Below, piece after piece: positions 7,436 through 14,343 of a DNA stretch of 28,298 nucleotides; the stretch's first letter is position 1; the number at the start of each line of letters is the position of its first letter. The stretch comes from a virus: positions 1-28,298 of IMG/VR virus record IMGVR_UViG_3300046501_000357. One strand, written 5' to 3'. The notes below the pieces were generated by a model that was not told the DNA's origin, ran no database searches, and saw nothing but the letters and a program-made list of their open reading frames with translations. The position numbers and the translations under genes were made by a program.

Positions 7436-8476
7436 TTACAGCGGGGAAACGACTCTCAGCGGCGCGGCGGGCTTCTTGCCCTTGGCCTTGGCCTTGCCCT
7501 GCTTGCCACCGTTGCATTCAACGGTGGTCGACCAGCCGGACTGGGTGAATACCTGTTCCAGGGAATCGACCAGGTACTCACCATCGAGCCCGACCTTGAA
7601 CCCCGAGGCGTTAATCACCCGCTCGGCGAACAGGTCGGTACGCCCGGGCATTTCCAGGCGCACGGCGGCGGTCGAGCGGTTGAACGCGGCCAGGCGCGCC
7701 TTGACCGCCTGCTCGGCGGCGGTCTTGTTCGGGTGAATATGCCGATCGGTATGCACCGGTGGCAGGCCGTCCGGCGCATCGGCATTGCTCAGGCTGACCA
7801 CCGTCAGTTTGCCGGTGGCCTTGTCCTGGAACTGCGCATTGACCGCCTTGTGGGTCGAGCGATCGCCGAGGCGGAATGAAAAGCGGCTGACGTCGGCCCG
7901 GGTGATGGTCACGACACCCAAAGCCTTGCCGCTGGCCGTGACGCCACCTTGACGCGGCATGACCAGCAACTTGCCGTCCGCCACCTTGGCCGTGCAATCG
8001 TGCTGCCTGGCCAGCCGGGTGATGAAATTAAAATCCGACTCGCCGAGCTGGTCAGCCCGGGGCACGATCGTGCCCACGCTACAGACCGGCTCCCAGCCGT
8101 TGCGCCGGGCGACGGTGGCCACGATGGTGGCCAGACTGACGTTTTCCCAACTGCCGCTGCGCGTGGTCTTGCCACTGCCGCGCATGTCGCTGGCCTTGCC
8201 CCGGATCACCAGGGTATCCGGTGGGCCGGACAGCTCGATCTCGTCGACCGTGTAACGCCCCAGGCGCACCAGGCTGGTTTCGGCATAGCCCAAATAGATT
8301 TCGATACTGGCCCCGCGCTCGGGCAGCGACACGGCGCCGTCCCGGTCATCAATGCGCAATTCGAATTCGTCCGACTCCATGCCGGGCTTGTCCAGGGTGC
8401 GCAGCAACAGCAGGCGGTCGTTGATCAGGCGGGTGATGTCGCTGCCGTTGGCAACGATACGAAACAGTGGGGTCAT
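7436..8476 (-). CDS. D: P2 gpD-like tail hub protein (late control gene D family)
   Basis: This 346-residue protein matches the gpD family, the baseplate hub that links spike V to the tube in contractile tails. P2 D is 387 residues. The N-terminal part (MTPLFRIVANGSDITRLINDRLL...DEFELRIDDRDG...IEIYLGYAE) is the first hub beta-barrel. The central EPVCSVGTIVPRADQLGESDFNFITRLARQHDC region is the most characteristic signature of the family. The C-terminal tail is Lys-rich and low in complexity (KQGKAKAKGKKPAAP). It follows X in P2 order. A GGAG motif precedes the ATG at 8476, only a few bases past the T run of the hairpin at 8489-8514, which leaves no space for a promoter of its own. Confidence 0.92.
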   Translation of the reverse strand: MTPLFRIVANGSDITRLINDRLLLLRTLDKPGMESDEFELRIDDRDGAVSLPERGASIEIYLGYAETSLVRLGRYTVDEIELSGPPDTLVIRGKASDMRGSGKTTRSGSWENVSLATIVATVARRNGWEPVCSVGTIVPRADQLGESDFNFITRLARQHDCTAKVADGKLLVMPRQGGVTASGKALGVVTITRADVSRFSFRLGDRSTHKAVNAQFQDKATGKLTVVSLSNADAPDGLPPVHTDRHIHPNKTAAEQAVKARLAAFNRSTAAVRLEMPGRTDLFAERVINASGFKVGLDGEYLVDSLEQVFTQSGWSTTVECNGGKQGKAKAKGKKPAAPLRVVSPL

Positions 8477-8488
8477 GGTGGCTCCAAC

Positions 8489-8514
8489 AAAAAGCCCCGC
8501 ACTTAGGCGGGGCT
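8489..8514 (-). terminator. Intrinsic terminator-like hairpin between X and D
   Basis: AGCCCCGC (8493-8500) and GCGGGGCT (8507-8514) make a perfect 8-bp stem with a 6-base loop; on the - strand it is followed by TTTTT (8489-8493). It is nearly identical in sequence to the hairpin at 23255-23275. Only 12 bases separate the T run from the D start codon. Confidence 0.85.
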
Positions 8515-8533
8515 CGGGGAAATTTCAACAGGC

Positions 8534-8547
8534 CGTTACGCGTAACG
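8534..8547. repeat. Palindrome copy 1 (CGTTACGCGTAACG)
   Basis: A perfect 14-base palindrome lies one base past the gpX stop codon and 20 bases before the hairpin at 8489-8514. The 12-base core GTTACGCGTAAC recurs at 12149-12160 and 21496-21507. It could be a protein-binding DNA site or, as RNA, a hairpin with a CGCG loop. Confidence 0.85.
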
Positions 8548-8548
8548 C

Positions 8549-8758
8549 TCAGCTCCACAACTGGATCACCTGGTCAGCGCTGGCCCGGGCCAGCTCAGGC
8601 AGCACGATCAGCAGCCCGCCGCGATACGGCTGGACCTCGACCGACAACCCGGGGTTGGCCGCCAGGACCGCCTCGACGCTGCCGTCCAGGTGGCCGTAAT
8701 AGTTGTGACAGAGGGTAAACAGCACGTCCCCGTCAGTGGTTCTGCAAGTCCTCGCCAT
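8549..8758 (-). CDS. X: P2 gpX-like tail protein (LysM-like)
   Basis: The 69-residue product is close in length to P2 X (67) and has the family pattern: an N-terminal GDVLFTLCHNYYGHLDGSVEAVLAANPGL, as in LysM-type repeats, then PYRGGLLIVLPEL. Tail protein X takes part in late tail assembly, and LysM-like folds often clamp hub parts together. The ORF begins with a TTG at 8767, but the ATG at 8758 is the likely start, with GGAG upstream. It overlaps the end of U by 26 bases, so translation of the two is probably coupled. The palindrome and a terminator-like hairpin follow directly. Confidence 0.88.
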   Translation of the reverse strand: MARTCRTTDGDVLFTLCHNYYGHLDGSVEAVLAANPGLSVEVQPYRGGLLIVLPELARASADQVIQLWS

Positions 8759-9578
8759 AGCGGACAAACTCCAGGGTAAAGGCTTGTTTGCGCGGGATAC
8801 CGCCCTGCAACAGGGCGCTTTGTTCTTCCTCGATGTTGGTCAGACACCAATCGCCCAGGACCAGCCCATAACCGGTGGTCAACCCCAGCGGCAGCAACTG
8901 GTTGCCGATGCTGCGCAAGGTGTCCAGCTGCTTGAGCCCGCCCTTGTGCCCGGGAAAGATCGCGCCCTTGAGGGTCATTTTCTCATCGCCGATGCCGACC
9001 GCCTGCTGCGCCTGGCGCCGCGTCAGCCGCTCCTGGCTGGCCCAGCGGAACGCGCTTTGCCGGCGCAGCTCGTCAAAGGCGGCCGTGTCCAGGTTGAAGT
9101 AATACGGCTGCGCGCTGGTCTTGTGCGGCTGAAGAATCAACAGGTGCGGAAACGCCTTGATCGCCTCCACCGCCGGCGTCTGGTCCGGGGCAAACACGCT
9201 GGTGGGCAGGATGTCGCCCAGCGCCGGATTGAGTTTGCCGGCGATCTGGTTGATCGCGCTTTTGGCCCGCGCCGCCTGCGCACCCAACACACCTAAGCGC
9301 TCATCGATCTGCGACACGGCGCGCGTGGCCTGGTTGTAGACCGCCACCACCTTGCCGACATTGGCCTGGGCGGTGTTGATGCCACGCATGACCCGTTGCA
9401 GCTTCTCACCGACGATCGGCCCCACGATCGGCAGGCTCTCCAGCTCCGACGCGGCGCCGGTGATTTCGCCGATCGCGCCATTGACCGGCCCCAGCATGCC
9501 GTCCAGGCTGCGCCGCCCCGCTTCACCGGCGGTCGCCAGATAACCGAGGGTGCTTTGCAGCTGCTCCATGTAGGCCAT
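8733..9578 (-). CDS. U: P2 gpU-like tail protein with a long N-terminal extension
   Basis: The C-terminal ~140 residues match tail protein U of the P2 group: EKMTLKGAIFPGHKGGLKQLDTLRS, then GLVLGDWCLTNIEEEQSALLQGGIPRKQAFTLEFVRYGED. gpU is needed to complete the tail; P2 U is 159 residues, whereas this protein has 281. The additional ~135 N-terminal residues are Ala- and Gln-rich and look helical (SLDGMLGPVNGAIGEITGAASELE, then QATRAVSQIDERLGVLGAQAARAKSAINQIAG), with no signal peptide. The start is secure: a strong TAAGGAGGTG ribosome-binding site overlaps the T stop codon. Between T and X, its position is that of U in P2. Confidence 0.85.
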   Translation of the reverse strand: MAYMEQLQSTLGYLATAGEAGRRSLDGMLGPVNGAIGEITGAASELESLPIVGPIVGEKLQRVMRGINTAQANVGKVVAVYNQATRAVSQIDERLGVLGAQAARAKSAINQIAGKLNPALGDILPTSVFAPDQTPAVEAIKAFPHLLILQPHKTSAQPYYFNLDTAAFDELRRQSAFRWASQERLTRRQAQQAVGIGDEKMTLKGAIFPGHKGGLKQLDTLRSIGNQLLPLGLTTGYGLVLGDWCLTNIEEEQSALLQGGIPRKQAFTLEFVRYGEDLQNH

Positions 9579-9587
9579 GGCACCTCC

Positions 9588-12137
9588 TTACCCAATATGC
9601 GGGCTGTCGTACAGTTGGCGAGCATTGGCCCGGCGGGCCGAGTCTTCCAGCTCCCGCGAAAAGTCGCGGAACCGGTTTTGCATCATCGCATCCAGCTGGC
9701 GGGTCAACTCCGCCGGGTCCTTTACATCACCCTCGATCGTGATCGGCATATGCGGGGCAAAGGTGATTTTCTGCTCGATCGCGGCCGGCTGGATCTCCGG
9801 CTTGAGCAACAGCGGCGACGGCGGTAGCGGCGGACCCGTCGGTGCCGTCATCGAGCGCACGACATCCCCCGGCGCCGACTCACTGCCAAACAGCGACTTG
9901 GCCAGCGTCGACTTGCCCAGCATCGCCCCCAGCGATTCGCCCCCCATCGCGCCCAGCATGGCGCCGACCATGCCGCCCACCGCCGTGCCGAGGATGGGCA
10001 CCACCGAACCGATCGCCGCGCCGGCGGCCGCACCGGCCATGGTCCCCGCCAGGCCGCCGGCGGCGGCGCCGTAGCCTTCGCCCTTCTCGTCGTCGGTCTT
10101 GGCCGTGGTGTATGTCTCAAAGACCTTGACGCCCGCCTCGATCACCGTTTCACCCGGGAGCGCCTTGCCCAGCTTGCCCAGCTTGCTCACCGTCCCGACC
10201 ACATCCCGCAAGCCCAACCCGGCGGACGACGACGGCGCCGCCGGTGATGGTGCCGGTGGTGGTGCCGGTTGCGGTGGTGCCGGTCGCGGTACCGGTCGCG
10301 GTGGCACCCCGGGGCGGCGTGACCGACGCGGCGCGCGACGACTGTCGCCCCCCGCACCCGGCCCGCCGAAGTCCCCGGCGTTGACCACAAAGACCTTTTG
10401 AATGGGCGCGGCAGGGACGCCCGGCTTGCCCCCGCCCGGGGCATCGGGCACTGTCCGGCCGGGATCCACCGGATCACGGCGTCGGCCGGCTGGCGACTCC
10501 GGCGCATCGGCGTCCGGGGCCCCGCCGTCACGCGCGCCCAGCCGACCCCGGGCGACATTGAGCACCCCCCGGCCGATCTTGATGGTTTTCAGCACCGTCA
10601 TGGCCGCCAGCGCACTGGCGCCCAGGCCGGTCAGCCCCATGACCACCATCGGCGATGCATCGCTGATGCTGGTAATGCCCTTGGCCGCCGAGGCCAACCC
10701 GCTGGCCAGCGCGTCGGTGGCCGGGCGAATCGCATCACCCACGCTGCGCAACGCCTCATTGCCCGCTTGCAACGCCTCGCTCCACTTCTGTGACGAGGTA
10801 TCGCGGCGCTCGGCCAGGTTCTTGTCGAGAATCCCCGAGGCGCTGCCGGCTTTCGATTTCAGTTCGTCATACAGCGCCTTGTTTTGCACATAGGCCGCCA
10901 GCGCCGACTTGACCTGCATATCCGCGAAAATGTCGCCGGTGCGCAACATCTGCTCCAGGCTATTGAGCATTTCCTTGGCTTTGGCCGGGTCGGTTTCCTG
11001 GTTGATCTTGGCCGTCGCCTCGGCCATTGCCTGGGCCTTTTTTGGGTCCGTGGCTTCGACGTACTGCTTGGCCAGGCCAAAACTTGCCTCCAGCGTCGAC
11101 ATGCCGTTTTGAATGCCGTCGTTGAGCGACTTCTGGTAATCGATCCCCGCGTCTGCATACGACTTGACCACATCCCCGGAACCGATTTTCTCGATCCAGT
11201 TTTTCAGGTTATTGGCCGCCTCGTCGGCGGTGCCGGCGGTCTTCATCTGCACCTGGAGCATTGAGCCCAGTTGCGTCACCGCATCCATGCCAGTGATGCC
11301 CTGTTTCTGCATGCCGGCCAGCAATTCCGGGAACCAGCGCGCCATGTCGCTGGCCTCAAAGCTGCCCGCCTGGCCTTGGTAGGCCACCGCCTCCAGCGCC
11401 TTCTCCAATTGCTTGGGGTCGGTGATCTTGGCGTTGCTTTGCAGCGCGTAGATCATCTTGGCGGTGTCGACCCCGGTCGAGCCCTGGCCGATCACAAATT
11501 TGGCCGCCACCGGGGCGAACTCCAGCGCCTGGCGCAGCTCCATACCGGCGCCGACCAACTGGTTCACCACATCGGCCACGTCGTTGCGACCCATGCCGAC
11601 GTCTTGCGAGGTCTGAATCACCCGGCGCGACACCTGCGCTTCCTGGTCGGTCCTGGCCACCCCGGCCTTGATCGCAATGTCCCGAATGATCGCCTGATAG
11701 TCCGCGCTGACCTTGGTCGGGATCGCCATCAACCCCATGCCAACCGAGGCCTGCGCAATGCCGTCGCGCAAGCCCTGCTTGCCCTGGTCAATCTGGTGGT
11801 GCCCCTTGGCCTGTAGTTCGGCGCTGCGCCCGCCCCGGCCCAGGCGATCGTATTCGCGCGCCAGGCGCCCGACCTCGACGCCCTCCTTGCGCAACACATT
11901 GAGGTTGTTTTCCAGGCGCTTTAACAGCGCCGAGGCGCCTTTTTCGCCCGCGTCATGGGCCTTTTTCCACGCATCCTGCAGGCGCATGGTCTCGCCGATA
12001 CTGCTTTGCAGCACCCGCGCCTTTTTGCCCTTGTCGCTCAGCGACTTGACGCGGTTTTCCACGTCCCGGAATGCGGCGCCCACGGTCGAGCTGACCGCGC
12101 CGCCGATCACCAGGCCGAGCGCCATCTTGTTTGCCAT
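9588..12137 (-). CDS. T: Tail tape measure protein (P2 gpT-like)
   Basis: At 849 residues it is close to P2 T (815), so the tail should be roughly as long as that of P2 (inference). The N-terminal ~110 residues are charged coiled coil (VENRVKSLSDKGKKARVLQSS, MRLQDAWKKAHDAGEKGASALLKRLENNL), followed by the TP901-type tape-measure core (DYQAIIRDIAIKAGVARTDQEAQ, DVADVVNQLVGAGMELRQALE, QLGSMLQVQMKTAGTADEAANNLKNW). A hydrophobic segment is near 510-540 and a Gly/Ala-rich one near 705-750 (GTMAGAAAGAAIGSVVPILG), typical of proteins that enter the host membrane. Between them is a Pro/Arg-rich low-complexity linker (about 560-660). It follows the two chaperone frames and has a copy of the palindrome 12 bases before its start. 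Confidence 0.93.
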   Translation of the reverse strand: MANKMALGLVIGGAVSSTVGAAFRDVENRVKSLSDKGKKARVLQSSIGETMRLQDAWKKAHDAGEKGASALLKRLENNLNVLRKEGVEVGRLAREYDRLGRGGRSAELQAKGHHQIDQGKQGLRDGIAQASVGMGLMAIPTKVSADYQAIIRDIAIKAGVARTDQEAQVSRRVIQTSQDVGMGRNDVADVVNQLVGAGMELRQALEFAPVAAKFVIGQGSTGVDTAKMIYALQSNAKITDPKQLEKALEAVAYQGQAGSFEASDMARWFPELLAGMQKQGITGMDAVTQLGSMLQVQMKTAGTADEAANNLKNWIEKIGSGDVVKSYADAGIDYQKSLNDGIQNGMSTLEASFGLAKQYVEATDPKKAQAMAEATAKINQETDPAKAKEMLNSLEQMLRTGDIFADMQVKSALAAYVQNKALYDELKSKAGSASGILDKNLAERRDTSSQKWSEALQAGNEALRSVGDAIRPATDALASGLASAAKGITSISDASPMVVMGLTGLGASALAAMTVLKTIKIGRGVLNVARGRLGARDGGAPDADAPESPAGRRRDPVDPGRTVPDAPGGGKPGVPAAPIQKVFVVNAGDFGGPGAGGDSRRAPRRSRRPGVPPRPVPRPAPPQPAPPPAPSPAAPSSSAGLGLRDVVGTVSKLGKLGKALPGETVIEAGVKVFETYTTAKTDDEKGEGYGAAAGGLAGTMAGAAAGAAIGSVVPILGTAVGGMVGAMLGAMGGESLGAMLGKSTLAKSLFGSESAPGDVVRSMTAPTGPPLPPSPLLLKPEIQPAAIEQKITFAPHMPITIEGDVKDPAELTRQLDAMMQNRFRDFSRELEDSARRANARQLYDSPHIG
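10235..10312. repeat. GC-rich low-complexity tract inside the tape measure gene
   Basis: Short imperfect repeats of GGTGCCGGT and GGTCGCGGT type run through this stretch on the + strand. On the coding strand they encode a Pro-rich linker (RPVPRPAPPQPAPPPAPSPAAP). The tract is in frame and probably a length-variable flexible spacer. Confidence 0.7.
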
Positions 12138-12148
12138 AGGAATGCCCT

Positions 12149-12160
12149 GTTACGCGTAAC
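12149..12160. repeat. Palindrome copy 2 (GTTACGCGTAAC)
   Basis: A perfect 12-base palindrome with a G at the 3' flank as in the other copies (the 5' flank is T instead of C). It lies in the 35-base space between the short GpE-type frame and the start of the tape measure gene, close to the expected ribosome-binding region of T. Confidence 0.85.
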
Positions 12161-12172
12161 GAAGGGAAAGGC

Positions 12173-12298
12173 TCAATCCGTGAGCCACCAAAGCATGCGG
12201 TCGAACCGCATGGCTTCGATTTCGCTGGCCGAGAAATGCGTCTCCCGGGCCAGCCGTTTGGCCACCGCCTTAATTGTCGTAGGGGTAAGGCTCATCAT
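12173..12298 (-). CDS. Short GpE-type tail assembly protein (41 aa), overlapping E
   Basis: This short frame overlaps the end of E in the +1 frame. It begins with ATGATG (12298 and 12295) and encodes 41 residues: MMSLTPTTIKAVAKRLAR, then ETHFSASEIEAMRFDRMLWWLTD. The C-terminal pattern (F-x2-SEIEAM then a Trp-rich end) fits the GpE family of P2-group phages, whose members sit between E and T and are often expressed as a frameshift extension of E that binds the tape measure protein. P2 uses a -1 shift; here the relation is +1 (equal to -2). A CCC-U site (12281-12284) lies in the overlap and could allow a +1 slip. The ribosome-binding site ahead of the ATGs is weak, so either separate initiation or frameshifting is possible. 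Confidence 0.75.
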   Translation of the reverse strand: MMSLTPTTIKAVAKRLARETHFSASEIEAMRFDRMLWWLTD

Positions 12299-12587
12299 CT
12301 TCGACCAGGCGAAAATAGCCGGCCTGAATGCGGTTGTAGTCCACGATCGTCAGCGCCTCCATGTCCTTGGTGCCGGCGTCCGCCAACGAGGCAAACAGGA
12401 TCACCTCGCGCTTTTCCGCATCGCCGCCGGATTGCAGGGTGGCGGCGCGCAAGTCGGCCACCGTGGGCGCGCGCAGGCTAACGCGCTGGACCTTCACCTG
12501 GTTGATCTCCGAAGCCTTGCGCAAGGTGATGTTTGCGCCCTCGTCGGTCAGTTCCAGCCAGCTTGGCAGTTTCTTGGTGGTCGTCAT
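12270..12587 (-). CDS. E: P2 gpE-like tail assembly chaperone
   Basis: The 105-residue protein matches phage tail assembly chaperones of the E type (P2 E is 91 residues): ITLRKASEINQVKVQRVSLRAPTVADLRAA, then a second helical half with FASLADAGTKDMEALTIVDYNRIQAGYF. These proteins coat the tape measure before the tube forms and do not enter the virion. The frame is open to a TTG at 12602, but the ATG at 12587 is preferred because GAGGA lies eight bases upstream. It follows the tube gene after 11 bases, and its end overlaps the short GpE-type frame. Order tube - E - E' - T is the same as in P2. Confidence 0.9.
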   Translation of the reverse strand: MTTTKKLPSWLELTDEGANITLRKASEINQVKVQRVSLRAPTVADLRAATLQSGGDAEKREVILFASLADAGTKDMEALTIVDYNRIQAGYFRLVEDDEPYPYDN

Positions 12588-12598
12588 CGTCTTAGTCC

Positions 12599-13102
12599 TC
12601 AAATGCCCAGGGCGGCGCGTTCATCGGCCAGTTGATCCACGCCATCAATGACGCGCACGCAGTTGACCGGGTCGATTTCGAACATCACCCGGCCGTCAAT
12701 TTCCAGCTTGTAATAGGTCACAGACACCGAGTATTTGAACTCGGCTTTTTCGCCCGCCTTCCAGTCCCCCGGATCGACCTCACGCAGGCCGCCACGCAGG
12801 GTGGCCACCACCGCCTTGGTCGCACCTTTCTGGCCCTTGAACGCGCCCCGGAAAGACGCGTTAAAGCCGGTCTGGTCGAAGGCGCCGAAGTGTTTCAGCA
12901 CCTCGCGGCGCACGCCGTTGGTGGTAAAGCCGGCCTCCAGCTTTTCCAGACCCATATCCATGTCGATCGGCGCATCCATACCGCCGGCGCGGTATTCCTC
13001 GACCTTGACCGACAGCTTGGGCAAATTCAGGCTCGGTACATCGCCTTGCAGGCTGTTACCACCGACAAACATGTTGGTGTTGTGCAGTACTTCAGGAATC
13101 AT
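12599..13102 (-). CDS. FII: Tail tube protein (P2 FII-like)
   Basis: The 167-residue protein matches the major tail tube protein of contractile tails (P2 FII, 172 residues). The start MIPEVLHNTNMFVGGNSLQGDVPSLNLPKLSVKVEEYRAGGMDAPIDMDMGLEKLEA is typical of the family, as is the end with YYKLEIDGRVMFEIDPVNCVRVIDGVDQLADERAALGI. It polymerises into the inner tube through which DNA passes. It lies 12 bases past the sheath stop, the normal FI-FII order, and should be made in high amount. The preceding stretch GGAGGCGCGCAC supplies a strong ribosome-binding site. Confidence 0.95.
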   Translation of the reverse strand: MIPEVLHNTNMFVGGNSLQGDVPSLNLPKLSVKVEEYRAGGMDAPIDMDMGLEKLEAGFTTNGVRREVLKHFGAFDQTGFNASFRGAFKGQKGATKAVVATLRGGLREVDPGDWKAGEKAEFKYSVSVTYYKLEIDGRVMFEIDPVNCVRVIDGVDQLADERAALGI

Positions 13103-13114
13103 GTGCGCGCCTCC

Positions 13115-14275
13115 TTAGGCTACGTCGAGAACTTCGGTCATCCACTGGTTGGTTACCTCGACTTCGAAAATCGGGTTTTCCGCCGGCGGCACATCAGAGA
13201 AACGAATCGACCAGACCACCTTGCCCTGTTCGATCTGGCTCGCGGTGTTGCGCTCGGGGTCGGCAAACACTTCGAAGTTGATCACCGCGCCCTGGGCCTT
13301 GAGGTCGCGCATAAAGGCGTTGAGGCCTTCGGTCACTTCCTTGATGTAAGTCTTGGTGATGCCCAGGTCGACCGCCCAACGGTGGCCCGCCTGAATCGCC
13401 GCCATGACCATGTCGACGGTGCGCACACGGGTGACAAACGACCATTTTTCATCGCTGGACAGGGTGCGGTTGCCCCACGCCCGATAACCGCCGTCGCGAA
13501 TGATGGTGGTGATCTTGGCGTTGTTGAGGATGTTGGCCCGGCAGGACGGGTCGTTGTCCAGGTACTCCACGGCGCGGCCGGTGCCGGTGATGCCGGCGAT
13601 TTCCTTGTTCGACGGCGACGACCAGAAGCCATAACGCGCATCGGTCTGCGCGAACAGTCCGGCCATCATGGCCGAGGCCGGCAGGATCTCTTCGGCGTCG
13701 GTGGTGGTGTTCCAGCGCTTGATGCCCGGATCGACCAAAAACAGGCGCTTGTTGCTCAGCTCGGTGGCGTAGGCAATCGCCGCCTCGTCGGTCGTGCCCG
13801 GGCCGTCGACGATACCGATCGCGCCCAGCTTGCCCACCAGTACACCCATGGCGGTGGCCACCGCCTCGGTCGCGCTGTGCTTGGGTGCCACGACCAGCCG
13901 CGGTTGCAGGTTGAACAGGCTTTTACCGTCCAGCAGGGCTTGCAGGCCGGTACGTTTGCCGTTCGCCTGGACGCCGCCGATCACCGCGCTGGTCAGCGCC
14001 GCCGCCTCGCCCGAGGACGTCACACCGACTGCCACAATGACCGCCGCCGCCTGATCAAAAATCGTCAGGGCGGCCTTGGTGATCGGCGAGTTAGCGCCAA
14101 ACGCAGCCACCGCCTCGCGCGGGCTGGTCAGCAGCGTGGGCACGTTGTCCTGCACCAGCCCCAGCCCCGGGGTGAAGGTGTCGACCAGGCCGATGATCGA
14201 CGACGACGGTAAGCTGATAATGCGGGCGCCGGACTCGACCAGGCTGGTCGTGACACCGTGAAAGAAGCCACTCAT
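13115..14275 (-). CDS. FI: Tail sheath protein (P2 FI-like)
   Basis: The 386-residue product matches contractile tail sheath proteins (P2 FI, 396). Family features include the N-terminal FFHGVTTSLVESGARIISLPSSSIIGLVDTF, the central NKRLFLVDPGIKRWN, RAVEYLDNDPSCRANILNNAKITTIIRDGGYRAWGNRTLSSD, and the C-terminal VNFEV-type strand region ending EVEVTNQWMTEVLDVA. The sheath contracts to drive the tube into the host cell and proves a myovirus-type tail. AGGAG precedes the start at 14275. A terminator-like hairpin sits between this gene and the fibre gene upstream, yet only 22 bases separate its T run from the start codon, so transcription probably enters by readthrough. Confidence 0.95.
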   Translation of the reverse strand: MSGFFHGVTTSLVESGARIISLPSSSIIGLVDTFTPGLGLVQDNVPTLLTSPREAVAAFGANSPITKAALTIFDQAAAVIVAVGVTSSGEAAALTSAVIGGVQANGKRTGLQALLDGKSLFNLQPRLVVAPKHSATEAVATAMGVLVGKLGAIGIVDGPGTTDEAAIAYATELSNKRLFLVDPGIKRWNTTTDAEEILPASAMMAGLFAQTDARYGFWSSPSNKEIAGITGTGRAVEYLDNDPSCRANILNNAKITTIIRDGGYRAWGNRTLSSDEKWSFVTRVRTVDMVMAAIQAGHRWAVDLGITKTYIKEVTEGLNAFMRDLKAQGAVINFEVFADPERNTASQIEQGKVVWSIRFSDVPPAENPIFEVEVTNQWMTEVLDVA

Positions 14276-14297
14276 AAAAACGCTCTCCTAAGAAACG

Positions 14298-14320
14298 AAA
14301 AAACCGCCCAATTGGCGGTT
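14298..14320 (-). terminator. Intrinsic terminator-like hairpin between tail fibre and sheath
   Basis: AACCGCC (14302-14308) pairs with GGCGGTT (14314-14320); on the - strand a run of six T residues (14298-14303) overlaps and follows the stem. It is 24 bases past the fibre stop and 22 bases before the sheath start. Confidence 0.8.
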
Positions 14321-14343
14321 GCGTGAAACGGGTATTGCCTGAA

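Noticed and set aside
10235-10312. Possible CRISPR or tandem-repeat array
   Set aside because: The short GGTGCCGGT-type units are irregular, have no spacers, and are in frame in the Pro-rich linker of the tape measure protein.
12270-12300. P2-style -1 frameshift from E to E'
   Set aside because: The GpE-type frame is +1 relative to E, and no T6G-type slip sequence is present. Separate start or +1 slip is more likely.
12632-14212. Long + strand open frame (526 codons) opposite sheath and tube genes
   Set aside because: It runs antisense to clear FI and FII genes. Its protein is rich in His, Arg and Gly as expected for a shadow frame in GC-rich DNA. The same applies to the long + strand frames at 14323-15786, 17192-18814, 20415-21506 and 23283-24845.
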